Positions 35,824 through 44,850 of a DNA stretch of 64,000 nt are shown here, piece by piece. The notes below the pieces were generated by a model. That model was not told the origin of the DNA. It saw only the letters and a list, made by a program, of their open reading frames with translations, and did no database searches. The translations under genes and the position numbers were made by a program. Numbering within the stretch: the first letter of the stretch is position 1; each line of letters starts with the position of its first letter. The stretch covers positions 1,054,001 through 1,118,000 of the forward strand of contig JAAVVA010000001.1 of assembly GCA_018449715.1 (NCBI GenBank). Reading direction: 5' to 3'. Source of the DNA: Acidobacteriaceae bacterium dw_441 (GTDB lineage: Bacteria > Acidobacteriota > Terriglobia > Terriglobales > Acidobacteriaceae).

Positions 35824-35852
35824 TTGACCTCCGAGGACGCTTTTGTTATAAC
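35824..35852 (+). promoter_or_regulatory. Sigma-70 promoter for tRNA-Asn
   Basis: TTGACC (35824-35829), exact 17-bp spacer, TATAAC (35847-35852). Expected start near 35859, about 36 nt before the tRNA. Confidence 0.8.
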
Positions 35853-35894
35853 AATGAAAGCGCAGCGCGTTGTTCCAACGTGCTCCACAGACAC

Positions 35895-35969
<75 letters not shown>

Positions 35970-36030
35970 TATAAATCAATCTCCTTGAAATCTGAACCTG
36001 TTGATTCCTGCAAAGGGACACATCTCTTTG

Positions 36031-36051
36031 TGGCAGAGCATTTGGCGGTTA
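36031..36051 (+). repeat. tRNA-Asn-like fragment
   Basis: Matches 19 of 21 bases of the tRNA's own 35910-35930 (D loop through anticodon: TGGCAGAGCATT then GGC, one base, GTTA), 121 bp downstream. The rest of the cloverleaf is missing. It may be the remains of a tandem tRNA copy or of a recombination event. Confidence 0.6.
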
Positions 36052-36061
36052 TAGTCTCTTC

Positions 36062-36077
36062 ATAGAGCAGGCTCTAT
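36062..36077. promoter_or_regulatory. Palindrome ATAGAGC-AG-GCTCTAT before the GntR gene
   Basis: A perfect 7-bp dyad with a 2-bp spacer, 54 nt before the GntR-family start and overlapping a possible -10 (TATAAG). It could be an operator for self-regulation. It does not match the dyad at 36811, so the two may bind different proteins. Confidence 0.35.
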
Positions 36078-36130
36078 AAGAATCTCCCAACGCGAAAGAC
36101 ACGCTGTTCATCCGCTGCCACAAGGTCCAG

Positions 36131-36781
36131 ATGCGAAAGATCACAATTCCCCAGAATTTAACCTCGCTTGCTTACCAGAGCATCAAGCGAGGCATTCTCG
36201 AAGGAACACTCTCGGATTCACGATTCACAGAGGAGTCGCTCTCCCTTTCGCTGGGCATCAGCAAATCTCCCATCCGCGAAGCGTTGAATACGCTGCACAA
36301 CGAAGGGCTCATCCGCATTGAGCCCCGACGTGGAGCCTACCTGCGCGAATTTTCGGCGAAGGAAGTGCAAGATCTCTATGGCGTTCGCGAGGCATTAGAG
36401 GGATACGCTGTCCTTGCCGCGAAGGTGACCCCCGAGCTGCTCAGCGCTCTTGAAGAGAGCATAGAGAAGACCGTGAAGTATCTTGAATGCGACGACAAGC
36501 TGCGTCACATCGAAGAGGACGCTCGTTTCCACGGACTGCTTGCGGGAGCTGCCGAAAATGCGGAGCTGAGCCGCGTGCTGGAGACGGTTCAAAATCAAAT
36601 CTGGCTCTTCAGAACGCAGACCTATGGACTCTCCTCCAGCACCGCACCCGAGGCGCATCGCAGCATTCTAAAGGCCCTGCGTGCCGGAGATAACCAGGCA
36701 GCAGAGGTTGCGGTTCGCGAACACATTCGGCATGTTCGTGACAGGTTACTGTCGCACCTTGAGGTAAATGATCGAATTTAA
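36131..36781 (+). CDS. GntR-family transcriptional regulator, FadR/FCD subfamily
   Basis: 216 residues. N-terminal winged helix (AYQSIKRGILEGTLSDSRFTEE, ISKSPIREALNTLHNEGLI, PRRGAYL) and an all-helical FCD ligand-binding domain with the metal-binding pattern Asp/His...His...His in ARFHGLLAGAAENAEL, APEAHRSILKAL and VREHIRHV. FCD regulators bind organic acids or amino-acid-like ligands and usually repress. It precedes, on the same strand, the M14 peptidase, TonB receptor and S9 peptidase genes, whose promoter has a palindrome on the -10, so it probably controls peptide use. The ribosome site is AAGGT. Confidence 0.92.
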   Translation: MRKITIPQNLTSLAYQSIKRGILEGTLSDSRFTEESLSLSLGISKSPIREALNTLHNEGLIRIEPRRGAYLREFSAKEVQDLYGVREALEGYAVLAAKVTPELLSALEESIEKTVKYLECDDKLRHIEEDARFHGLLAGAAENAELSRVLETVQNQIWLFRTQTYGLSSSTAPEAHRSILKALRAGDNQAAEVAVREHIRHVRDRLLSHLEVNDRI

Positions 36782-36797
36782 TTTCGAGAATTTACCG

Positions 36798-36827
36798 TTG
36801 ACACCTTTTTGATATCTGATATATCTA
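36798..36827 (+). promoter_or_regulatory. Promoter with overlapping dyad before the peptidase block
   Basis: TTGACA at 36798-36803 is a perfect -35; the -10 is TATATC (36820, 16-bp spacer) or TATCTA (36822, 18-bp spacer). A dyad GATAT-N5-ATATC (36811-36825) covers the spacer and -10, where a bound repressor would block polymerase. The GntR-family protein encoded just upstream is the candidate. The leader to the M14 gene is about 210 nt and I see no other element in it. Confidence 0.6.
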
Positions 36828-37046
36828 CATCATGCGTTATTCGTGGTCCAAGTCCGACAACTTCTCTGTCGCTCCGAGCGCATGTCGATTTGCCTGTCGA
36901 TGTTCCAGGTAACACCCTCCCTTTCCCATATTCAGTTCGTAATCTGACCTCGTTGTCAGTGCTTCAGGTTCTCTTTACCTTGTAGCGCCGGTGTCTCTGT
37001 ACATCGCTGATTCAGGTCTCTGCCACCTGCATGGAGATATTCCTAT

Positions 37047-39644
37047 ATGCGTTTTCGCTTTGCCCTTGCATGCGCTTTTATCGCTGCATCCCTTACCGTA
37101 GCGTCCGCGCAGCAACACGTAACCTCTCCGGAAGAGGCCTTTGGCTTTAAGCCCGGTACCGACCGCAAGCTTGCGGACTGGGTGCAGCTGATCTCGTACT
37201 TCGAGAAGGTTTCGCGCGAGTCAAACAGGGTTCGTTTTCAGGAACTGGGGAAGACGACCGAGGGGCGTCCCTTCGTCTCGCTCACCATATCCTCTGCCGA
37301 GAACCTGCAGCATGAGGATGAGTACCGCGACATCGTGCGCCGCCTCGCGGATTCGCGCACGACCTCGCCCGAGCAGGCCAGCGAGCTGACGAAGCGCGGC
37401 AAAGCGGTTCTGGTGGTCACCTGCAACATCCACTCGACCGAGATCGCAAGTTCGCAGAGCGCGGCGGAGTTTGTCTATCGCCTTGCAACAGGAGACAGCG
37501 CGCAGATTCAGGAGATTCTCAACAACACCATCATCGTGCTGGTTCCATCGCTGAACCCCGATGGCCAGCAGCTTGTCGTTGACTGGTACAAGAAGTACCT
37601 CGGTACTCCATACGAAGGCAGCTCGCCGGTCGTTATTTATCACAAGTATGTCGGCCACGATGACAACCGCGACTGGTACGGCTTCACGCAGGTCGAAACG
37701 CAGCTTGCCGTCGATAAGGTCATCAACCCCTGGCATCCGCAGGTGCTCTACGACCTGCACCAGATGGGTTCGCGCGGCCCTCGCATCTACCTTCCGCCCT
37801 GGGTCGATCCTATCGATCCCAACATCGACCCTCTGCTGGTCAGCACGATGAATGCTCTCGGAACCCAGACGGCATTGGAGATTGCACAGACCGGGAAGTC
37901 CGGCGTTCTCGTGCATGGCGTCTACGATCTCTGGTCACCGGCCCGCCACTACATGGCGTACCACGGTACGGCGCGTGTTCTCACGGAGTCGGCAAGCGTC
38001 AACATCGCTTCTCCCATCGAGATTCCCTTCGACAAGCTGGACCGTGGCATCGGCTACGACGCAAAGGTGAGGACATGGAACTTTCCCGATCCGTGGAAGG
38101 GCGGTACATGGAAGCTTGGTGACATCGTCGCCTACCAGCTCGATGCCTTCTTCTCGATCGCGCACAACGTCGCGGCAAATCGCGAGCGCTACCTGAACAA
38201 CTACTACCAGATACTGAAGAACGCGACGGAGCAGAAGTACGGCGGTCCGTATGCGTATGTGATCCCCGCGGAGCAAGTCGATGCCGCCGCTGCATACCGC
38301 CTCCTGAGCATCCTGCATCGTGGTGAGGTCGAGATTACGCAGGCCGCAGCAGATTTCGAAGCTGAGGGCCAGCATTTCAGCAAGGGAAGCTATGTGGTTG
38401 TGTTGGCGCAGCCCTACGGAGCGTTTGCCAAGACACTGCTTGAAGATCAGGAGTATCCCAACATTCGCGAGTATCCGGGCGGCCCGCTGCAGCGTCCCTA
38501 CGATGTGACAGCGCAGACGCTTCCCCTGTTGCTTGGAGTGAAGGCTGTGGCCATCAAGCAGAAGTTCAACGTGCAGGGAGCATTGATCGATCAGCCGAAG
38601 CTCGCTTCAGGAAGCGTTACGCTGGGTAAGGCAACCTACGGTTATCTTCTCGATGATTCGTCGAACAGCTCTCTCTTCGCGCTCTTCGGACTGCTTAAGC
38701 ACAACGTACATGCCTATCGTCTGACCGGCGCGCCGTACTCGCCCGGCACGATCTACCTTCCCGCGCAGGACCATCTGCAGGACGAGGTCACGAAGGCAGC
38801 CGCTCGCTGGCCCGTGCAGTTCAAGCCCGTGACAGCGGCTATCAACGTATCTCGACTTGAAGTGAAGCTTCCTCGCGTCGCTCTCTATCAAAGCTGGGTC
38901 GCTTCAATGGATGAGGGATGGACGCGCTGGATCTTCGATCAGAACGAGATTCCATACACGCGCGTCGTCGATGAAGATCTCCGCAAGGGCGATCTCAGGA
39001 GCCGCTTCGATGCCATCATCCTTCCCGACAATTCGGCCACCGCAATCACCAAAGGCTCTGCCGGACGTGGTGGAGAAGGCAATGAAGGTGGCCCCTCCGT
39101 GCCTCCCGAGTACAAGGGCGGTCTGGGAGAAAAAGGCGTCGCCGCGCTTCACGACTTTGCCGAAGCCGGTGGAACCATCGTGACCCTCAACCGCGCATCC
39201 TCGGTCTACGCGAACAAGGATGCGGGTGAGGTGAAGAATGTTCTCGAAGGCGTTGCCAACAAGGACTTCTACATTCCCGGATCGATCCTCGAGGTAAAGG
39301 TCGATACCTCGCATCCGCTTGGATTCGGTTCTCCGAGCGCGCTGCCGATCTTCTTTGAACAGAGCCCGGCCTTCGATGTTCAGGGCAAGGCTCGATCGAT
39401 TGCAAACTATGCCAGCGAAAATCCTCTTCTGAGCGGCTGGATTCTTGGCGGTAAGTACCTCGTCGGCAACTCCGCGCTTGCGGAAGAGCCTGTAGGGAAG
39501 GGCCGCATCGTTCTCTTCGGCTTCCGTCCCCAGTACCGGGCGCAGTCCGAAGCGACCTACAAACTTTTCTTCAACGCTCTGCTCTATGCAACGTCCACAC
39601 CATCCTCCGTTTCGTCGGAGAGACAACGAGGTGCAGGCGAATGA
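37047..39644 (+). CDS. Secreted M14-family zinc carboxypeptidase
   Basis: 865 residues with a signal peptide (ALACAFIAASLTVASA, cut before QQH). The M14 zinc site is present: His129 and Glu132 in CNIHSTEIAS and His238 in LYDLHQMG; the substrate-carboxylate region SLNPDGQQ also fits. After the roughly 300-residue catalytic part comes a large C-terminal region (about 370-865) ending in a domain resembling class I glutamine amidotransferase-like beta sheets (AIILPDNSA, GGTIVTLNRAS, VLFGFRPQYRAQ), common in this branch. It should trim peptides outside the inner membrane. It heads a block with a TonB receptor and S9 peptidase. GGAG lies 12 nt before the ATG. Confidence 0.9.
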   Translation: MRFRFALACAFIAASLTVASAQQHVTSPEEAFGFKPGTDRKLADWVQLISYFEKVSRESNRVRFQELGKTTEGRPFVSLTISSAENLQHEDEYRDIVRRLADSRTTSPEQASELTKRGKAVLVVTCNIHSTEIASSQSAAEFVYRLATGDSAQIQEILNNTIIVLVPSLNPDGQQLVVDWYKKYLGTPYEGSSPVVIYHKYVGHDDNRDWYGFTQVETQLAVDKVINPWHPQVLYDLHQMGSRGPRIYLPPWVDPIDPNIDPLLVSTMNALGTQTALEIAQTGKSGVLVHGVYDLWSPARHYMAYHGTARVLTESASVNIASPIEIPFDKLDRGIGYDAKVRTWNFPDPWKGGTWKLGDIVAYQLDAFFSIAHNVAANRERYLNNYYQILKNATEQKYGGPYAYVIPAEQVDAAAAYRLLSILHRGEVEITQAAADFEAEGQHFSKGSYVVVLAQPYGAFAKTLLEDQEYPNIREYPGGPLQRPYDVTAQTLPLLLGVKAVAIKQKFNVQGALIDQPKLASGSVTLGKATYGYLLDDSSNSSLFALFGLLKHNVHAYRLTGAPYSPGTIYLPAQDHLQDEVTKAAARWPVQFKPVTAAINVSRLEVKLPRVALYQSWVASMDEGWTRWIFDQNEIPYTRVVDEDLRKGDLRSRFDAIILPDNSATAITKGSAGRGGEGNEGGPSVPPEYKGGLGEKGVAALHDFAEAGGTIVTLNRASSVYANKDAGEVKNVLEGVANKDFYIPGSILEVKVDTSHPLGFGSPSALPIFFEQSPAFDVQGKARSIANYASENPLLSGWILGGKYLVGNSALAEEPVGKGRIVLFGFRPQYRAQSEATYKLFFNALLYATSTPSSVSSERQRGAGE

Positions 39645-39668
39645 AAGCAGTGATCGTTTTCTCGCGTC

Positions 39669-39697
39669 GAAGTTGTTGACCTCAGAACAGCAACTTC
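39669..39697 (+). terminator. Hairpin between the M14 and TonB-receptor genes
   Basis: 10-bp stem with one G.U pair (GAAGTTGTTG/CAGCAACTTC, 9-nt loop), not followed by a T-run. More likely an mRNA-processing or partial attenuator hairpin than a full stop. Confidence 0.4.
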
Positions 39698-39804
39698 AAA
39701 GACGAAAATAACGGATCAGTCGTGTTGCCTCTTTGGCCAATAAAACGCGTTCATGAAAACGCGCAGGGGAGCCGCATCCTTAAACACCCCTTCAGGAGAC
39801 CATT

Positions 39805-42723
39805 ATGTTGATTACAGACGTACATCGCAGATTGAAAGGACAGCGCAGCCGCATCCTCGCTCTCTTGCTGCTTGTCCTTTACTTCGGATTGGAGCGCCGA
39901 TTGCACGCTCAGACCTCGGCAGACGGAACGATTCATGGTCGTGTTGTCGATAGTTCCGGAGCCTCGGTAGTTGGAGCAACCCTTGTGGCGCACAGCCCCA
40001 GTGTCGGTGGAACCTTCAAGACTACCGCGGATGCGGAGGGCAACTATCGTCTGACGCAGCTCCCCACCGGAAACGACTACATCGTCGAAGCCGAGAGCGA
40101 GGGCTTTGAAAAATTCATTCGCTCCGGCCTTATCGTCAGGGCTGGTTTGAATGTTACGGTCGACATTACTCTCAACGTCGGTTCGCAGGCACAGTCAGTC
40201 GAGGTTTCTGGCGAGGCTCCGCTTATCGATACGCAAAGTGCGGAGCAGGCAGTGAATCTCAGTGGAGAGCTGCTTCGCAATGTTCCGATCACAGGTCGTC
40301 ACGATTGGTCCGACTCGCTTCAGTTGACTCCTGGAATCGTCAGCGCATCAAGTGATGCGTTTGGTGGACAGACTTACTTCCTGCGCGGCTCCGAAAATGA
40401 AAACCACGCGACTCTGCTTGATGGGATGGATATCGGAAGCTTCCAGCAAAACTGGCCGTCCAACGGCATCAGCATCAGCAACGAGTCGCTCGGCGACATC
40501 CAGATCAAGACCGGCGCGAACGATGCTTCTTCTCCAGCTGCGATGGGAATGGTCATCAACATGGCCAGCCCAACAGGTGGCAATCAGTATCACGGCACCT
40601 TCCTCTGGCTGTTTGGTCCTTCCGCGTTGAATGCAAATAATGCTGGCGGAGGTACCAGCGCTGTAAGCTCCACACAACAGCCGGACTTCTCCGTGGGCGG
40701 ACCGATCAAGAAGGACAAGGCCTGGTTCTTCGCTTCGGGTCGATACATCAACCGCGATGATGGCATCAGTCAAACCGGAACGCAGGTGAACTATCTCACT
40801 GGACTGCAGCCCGGCTTCAGTGCGTTCCCAAATCATTCCAGCGGCTTCATCTTTCTTGGCAACAGTTCGGTGCAGCTGACGCCTCGTCATCGCGCAATGG
40901 CCATTGTGCAGTACGACAGCCGCAAGCAGGATTCAAACTTCCAGTGGTATGCCTCCAACATTGCCCACAACCAATACGGTGGTGGAGCCTACGGCCTGCG
41001 TCTCATCTCGCAGTGGAGCCAGAACCTCACGACGCGTTTTCTTGTCTCATTCAACAATAAGGGAAGCAACAGCAATGCAGATGCGATTGGTGGCGTAGGA
41101 AGCAAGCCCGAGATCGACGTCTACGCAACCAACACGCTGTCAGGAGGACGCCTCGTCGGTCAGGGATCATCGCTCGCGACGCTTAACAATCTCTCGTCAA
41201 TCACGCTGAATCCGGCAAACAAGACGACCATCACCGGCGATGTGACGTACTACATCGGCAAGGGCTTCGGCACGCACGAGATTCAGGCAGGTTTTTATCT
41301 TGAGCCGACAGAGCGCAGCCGGACGACGACGCTTTATGCCAACAATGGCGCGCTCATCCAACAGGATGCTGTTCTGAATGACCCGAACGATCCCTCCAAG
41401 GGATACACCATCTTCCACGATCAATCTGTCGATCGTTCCAGCTTGGTCAGCCGATACATCACGGCCAGCGACTATGCCTGGTACATTCAGGATCGCTGGC
41501 ATCCCTTCAGCCGTCTGTCGATCACCGCGGGAATCCGTCCCGACTGGGTCTCCGGTCGCGATGCTCTCTTCAAGGTCACGACGCAACACTCCTGGAACTG
41601 GGCTCCTCGCATTGGCGGCGCCTTTGTTCTGACGAAGAACCAGAAGAATGTTGTGCGAGCGAGTTGGACCAAGCTCACCGACATCACGAACTCCAGCTAT
41701 CTTGGCGCTGCCGGATCGAGCACGGTAACGACAACGGATGTCTACCATCTGCCCACCGGTCCCGTAACATTCGTTACTCCCGGCACCTCTGCATTGAGCA
41801 CGGACAGAACCTTCGATCCCAACCGTCATCAGGGCTTCGTGCGTGAGTGGCTCGTGGGATACCGCACGCAGTTGCCCGGCGCTGTCGTCATCGATGCAAG
41901 CTACATTCACCGTGAGTATCGCGACCGTCCCGCGCTGGTCGATAACAATCAGATCTATACCGATACGCCTTCAGGAGTGGTCTGGAGCGGACTCAACAAT
42001 CCGAACTTCAACAACTACTATCTCGTGACGAATAACAAGTGGAACTGGTTCGTCTATCAGGGGTATGAACTGACCATCAGCAAGCAGACCAACACGATTC
42101 AGGCATTCACAACCTACAGCTACTCCCCAGATCACCTGGGAGGAACCTTCCAGCCGAACGATCCCGTTGCAATTCTCGAACCCACGAAGTTCGCGAACAA
42201 TGGCGGACTTGGAACGGTACGCGGAAACACCACGAACGACTATACCGGCGACACACGCAACCGCATGTGGCAGCGTCATCAGTGGCGCACCGGCATCACA
42301 TGGAAGGCTCCGTATAAGATTCGTTTCTCGAACACTCTTACCGCGCAGTCTGGAACTCCCGGCGGCCCGGTCGTCATCACGCAGACCTACAACGGTCAGT
42401 ATGGTCCGGCAACACGCAACATCAACGGACGCACAGTCTCGAACCCTCTTGCCACTGCATATCGCTTCAAGTACGCGGACCGCGGCATCGGTCAGATCTG
42501 GTGCCCGTGGCTTGTCCAGTGGAACACCCTTGTAGGCCGCGAGTTTCCCATCACGGATCGCCAGTCGGTCGAAGCAGACGTGAACATCTACAACATCACC
42601 AACCGAGGCGCGGGGCAGCAGTTCGTCAATGGTACGAACGCCAGTTCTGCCGCGACCTTCGGACAGCTTCAGAACATTCAGACACCACGTTCGGCGCAGT
42701 TCTCACTCAAGTATCGCTTCTAG
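39805..42723 (+). CDS. TonB-dependent receptor, Oar-like with carboxypeptidase regulatory domain
   Basis: 972 residues. Signal peptide (ILALLLLVLYFGLERRLHAQ), a carboxypeptidase-like regulatory beta-sandwich (GTIHGRVVDSSGASVVGATL, about 38-125), a plug (LLRNVPITGRHDWSDSLQLTPGI, YFLRGSENENHATLLDGMDI), then a large beta barrel ending in the outer-membrane C-terminal Phe (FSLKYRF). Such receptors take up large ligands or act in adhesion, powered by TonB-ExbBD, and are expanded in acidobacteria. AGGAGA lies 8 nt before the ATG. Flanking peptidase genes suggest oligopeptides as cargo (inference). Confidence 0.92.
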   Translation: MLITDVHRRLKGQRSRILALLLLVLYFGLERRLHAQTSADGTIHGRVVDSSGASVVGATLVAHSPSVGGTFKTTADAEGNYRLTQLPTGNDYIVEAESEGFEKFIRSGLIVRAGLNVTVDITLNVGSQAQSVEVSGEAPLIDTQSAEQAVNLSGELLRNVPITGRHDWSDSLQLTPGIVSASSDAFGGQTYFLRGSENENHATLLDGMDIGSFQQNWPSNGISISNESLGDIQIKTGANDASSPAAMGMVINMASPTGGNQYHGTFLWLFGPSALNANNAGGGTSAVSSTQQPDFSVGGPIKKDKAWFFASGRYINRDDGISQTGTQVNYLTGLQPGFSAFPNHSSGFIFLGNSSVQLTPRHRAMAIVQYDSRKQDSNFQWYASNIAHNQYGGGAYGLRLISQWSQNLTTRFLVSFNNKGSNSNADAIGGVGSKPEIDVYATNTLSGGRLVGQGSSLATLNNLSSITLNPANKTTITGDVTYYIGKGFGTHEIQAGFYLEPTERSRTTTLYANNGALIQQDAVLNDPNDPSKGYTIFHDQSVDRSSLVSRYITASDYAWYIQDRWHPFSRLSITAGIRPDWVSGRDALFKVTTQHSWNWAPRIGGAFVLTKNQKNVVRASWTKLTDITNSSYLGAAGSSTVTTTDVYHLPTGPVTFVTPGTSALSTDRTFDPNRHQGFVREWLVGYRTQLPGAVVIDASYIHREYRDRPALVDNNQIYTDTPSGVVWSGLNNPNFNNYYLVTNNKWNWFVYQGYELTISKQTNTIQAFTTYSYSPDHLGGTFQPNDPVAILEPTKFANNGGLGTVRGNTTNDYTGDTRNRMWQRHQWRTGITWKAPYKIRFSNTLTAQSGTPGGPVVITQTYNGQYGPATRNINGRTVSNPLATAYRFKYADRGIGQIWCPWLVQWNTLVGREFPITDRQSVEADVNIYNITNRGAGQQFVNGTNASSAATFGQLQNIQTPRSAQFSLKYRF

Positions 42724-42752
42724 TCGTGATCTCAAGGTTGAAGGGATAAACA

Positions 42753-44732
42753 ATGCAGCTTTCTTATCGTGTACTTCGTCATGGCGTGCTGGCGGCGGTA
42801 TTCGCCGGCACCATGGCGACAAGTGTCCATGCACAGGGACGCCTTACGTTGCAGGATCTTCTCTCGGCCGAGCCAATCGGAGAGACGGAGCTTTCTCCCG
42901 ACGGTCAGACGATCGCCCTCGTGCGCTCCGGACAGATCGTTCTTCTTCCTTCCGCAGGCGGTTGGCCTGTGCTGTTGACGAGCACGCAGGGAGGCAAGTC
43001 CTCTCTCGCATGGTCGCCGAATGGCAAGCAGATCGCGTATGCGGGGCAGGGAAGCATCTGGGTAGTTCCAGTTGCAGGCGGCGCTCCTCGCAGACTTACA
43101 AACGCGCCTCCCGGATCGGGCGACCCTCGCCAGGCAACGGACCGCACGCCACGCTGGTCTCCTGATGGACACTGGATTCTCTTCCAGAGCGGTCGTCGCG
43201 GCACCAACGGTCTGTTCGTCGTGACCGAAGACGGAGCCGTCACCAGCGCCATCACTCCACCAAAGGAAGAGGCAGGCGAAGGACGCTGGTCTCCCGATGG
43301 AAGCCAGATCGTCTACGTCACGCGCGACAAGGAATACTTCAGCGGACGCTTGCAGGTGTTGCACTTCGACGCGCACTCCGGCCAGCCCGTAGGAGAAGCC
43401 ACGAAGCTCTACACCGCTCCGACGGATAAAGGCGGCGGATGGGCGATTCATGGCGCTGTCTGGTCTCCCGACGGCAAGACCCTTGCGACGGTTCTTCAGA
43501 ACTCGGGATGGGATCACCTCTACCTGATCCCGGCGAAGGGTGGTGAGCCGAAGCAGGTCACCGACGGTTCGTTTGAAGATGACTCGCCGACCTTCTCTCC
43601 CGATGGCAAGCAGCTTCTCTTCCTCTCGAATCGCGGCCTCGCTGAAGCGAACGATCTCTGGACTATCCCCGCCAATGGAGGCGAGGCGAAGCAGATTACA
43701 AAGTTCGGCGAGCCGGGAATCTCCGCGCAGCCGCAATGGTCGCCCGACAGCAAGCGCATCTACTTCGCGCACCAATCCGCGACGGAGACCAGCGATCTTC
43801 TCGTACTGGACGCCGTCGCTTCGGCGAAGCCTGTCTCCCTCACCCACACCACGCCGACGAACTACAAGGCAGCGGCGCAGGTGCCCGAGCGCGTCACGTG
43901 GAAGAGCAAGGACGGCCGCGAGATCGCAGGGCTTCTGTACCACCCCAAAGGCATTGCAGCAGGAGCGAAAGCCCCCGCCGTGCTCTGGATTCACGGTGGC
44001 CCCGAAGGACAGGACGTCTACCGCAGCGATGCCTGGGCGCAGTATCTCGCGCAGGCCGGATACGCCGTGCTCGAACCGAACTATCGCGGCAGCAGCGGCT
44101 ATGGCGAGTCCTTCCGCAACCTGAACGTCGAAGACTCCAACGGCGGAGAAGTCGATGACGTAGCCGCGGGCGTGCAGTACCTCGTATCGCGCGGCATTGC
44201 AGATCTTTCTCGCGTCGCCATCGGCGGAGGAAGCCACGGAGGAACGATGGTGGCCTATGCCGTCACCCGCTACCCCGAGCTTTTCGCCGCGGCCATCGAG
44301 CTTTACGGCGTCGTCGATCGCGAGCTCTTCGTCTACCGCACCAACCATCCTTCCTCGATCCGCTGGATGATGAAGATGGGAGGCACGCCGACCGAAAAGC
44401 CCGAGGTCTATCGCAAGGCCAACATCCTTCTCTCCATCGACAAGGTGAGGACGCCGGTTCTCATCATGCACGGCGAAAACGACCCGCAGGTGCCACCGGC
44501 GGAGTCGACGGAGTTTGCCAAGGCTCTGCGCGAGCATCACAAGACGTACTTCTACTTCACCTATCCGAACGAGCTGCACGGCTTCTCGCAGCCCCTGCAC
44601 CGGCTCGACGCCTGGCAGAAGCAGCTCGCCTTCCTCGAGCACTACCTCAACCCGAAGTTCGGTACCACGACCACCTCGACCGACGAAGTCGTCTTCCCGA
44701 ACATCGACAAACAGGCCAACCAGCACTTCTAA
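42753..44732 (+). CDS. Secreted S9-family prolyl oligopeptidase-type peptidase
   Basis: 659 residues with a signal peptide (AAVFAGTMATSVHAQ). The N-terminal part is a beta-propeller built of TolB-like blades (repeated SPDG and SPNGKQ motifs: ELSPDGQTIA, RWSPDGHWILF, TFSPDGKQLLF, QWSPDSKRIYF). The C-terminal alpha/beta hydrolase has Ser494 in GGGSHGG, an Asp in HGENDPQVPP (about 574) and His609 in NELHGFS, a complete catalytic triad. It would cut oligopeptides in the periplasm after M14 trimming or TonB import. It follows the receptor by 29 nt with AAGGGA as ribosome site, and a strong hairpin ends the unit. Confidence 0.93.
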   Translation: MQLSYRVLRHGVLAAVFAGTMATSVHAQGRLTLQDLLSAEPIGETELSPDGQTIALVRSGQIVLLPSAGGWPVLLTSTQGGKSSLAWSPNGKQIAYAGQGSIWVVPVAGGAPRRLTNAPPGSGDPRQATDRTPRWSPDGHWILFQSGRRGTNGLFVVTEDGAVTSAITPPKEEAGEGRWSPDGSQIVYVTRDKEYFSGRLQVLHFDAHSGQPVGEATKLYTAPTDKGGGWAIHGAVWSPDGKTLATVLQNSGWDHLYLIPAKGGEPKQVTDGSFEDDSPTFSPDGKQLLFLSNRGLAEANDLWTIPANGGEAKQITKFGEPGISAQPQWSPDSKRIYFAHQSATETSDLLVLDAVASAKPVSLTHTTPTNYKAAAQVPERVTWKSKDGREIAGLLYHPKGIAAGAKAPAVLWIHGGPEGQDVYRSDAWAQYLAQAGYAVLEPNYRGSSGYGESFRNLNVEDSNGGEVDDVAAGVQYLVSRGIADLSRVAIGGGSHGGTMVAYAVTRYPELFAAAIELYGVVDRELFVYRTNHPSSIRWMMKMGGTPTEKPEVYRKANILLSIDKVRTPVLIMHGENDPQVPPAESTEFAKALREHHKTYFYFTYPNELHGFSQPLHRLDAWQKQLAFLEHYLNPKFGTTTTSTDEVVFPNIDKQANQHF

Positions 44733-44739
44733 GCCGTGC

Positions 44740-44771
44740 GCGGCAGGAGCAGTTTTCACCGCTCCTGCCGC
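44740..44771 (+). terminator. Hairpin terminator closing the peptidase block
   Basis: 11-bp perfect stem (core GGCAGGAGC/GCTCCTGCC) with a 10-nt loop, 7 nt after the S9 stop. No clean T-run follows. Confidence 0.7.
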
Positions 44772-44837
44772 ACCCGTTGTAAGGCATTTATTCCTAACAA
44801 TATATGGCGGCACAACCGCCCTCGATTTTCAGAACGA

Positions 44838-44843
44838 TATACT
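44838..44843 (+). promoter_or_regulatory. -10 box 7 nt before miaB (leaderless-type)
   Basis: TATACT, five of six consensus bases, ends 7 nt before GTG 44851 in the gap after the upstream terminator. No good -35. Confidence 0.5.
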
Positions 44844-44850
44844 GATACAT

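Noticed and set aside
42732-44813. 693-codon frame opposite the S9 peptidase gene
   Set aside because: Antisense shadow; the S9 protein on the plus strand has a full catalytic triad and signal peptide.
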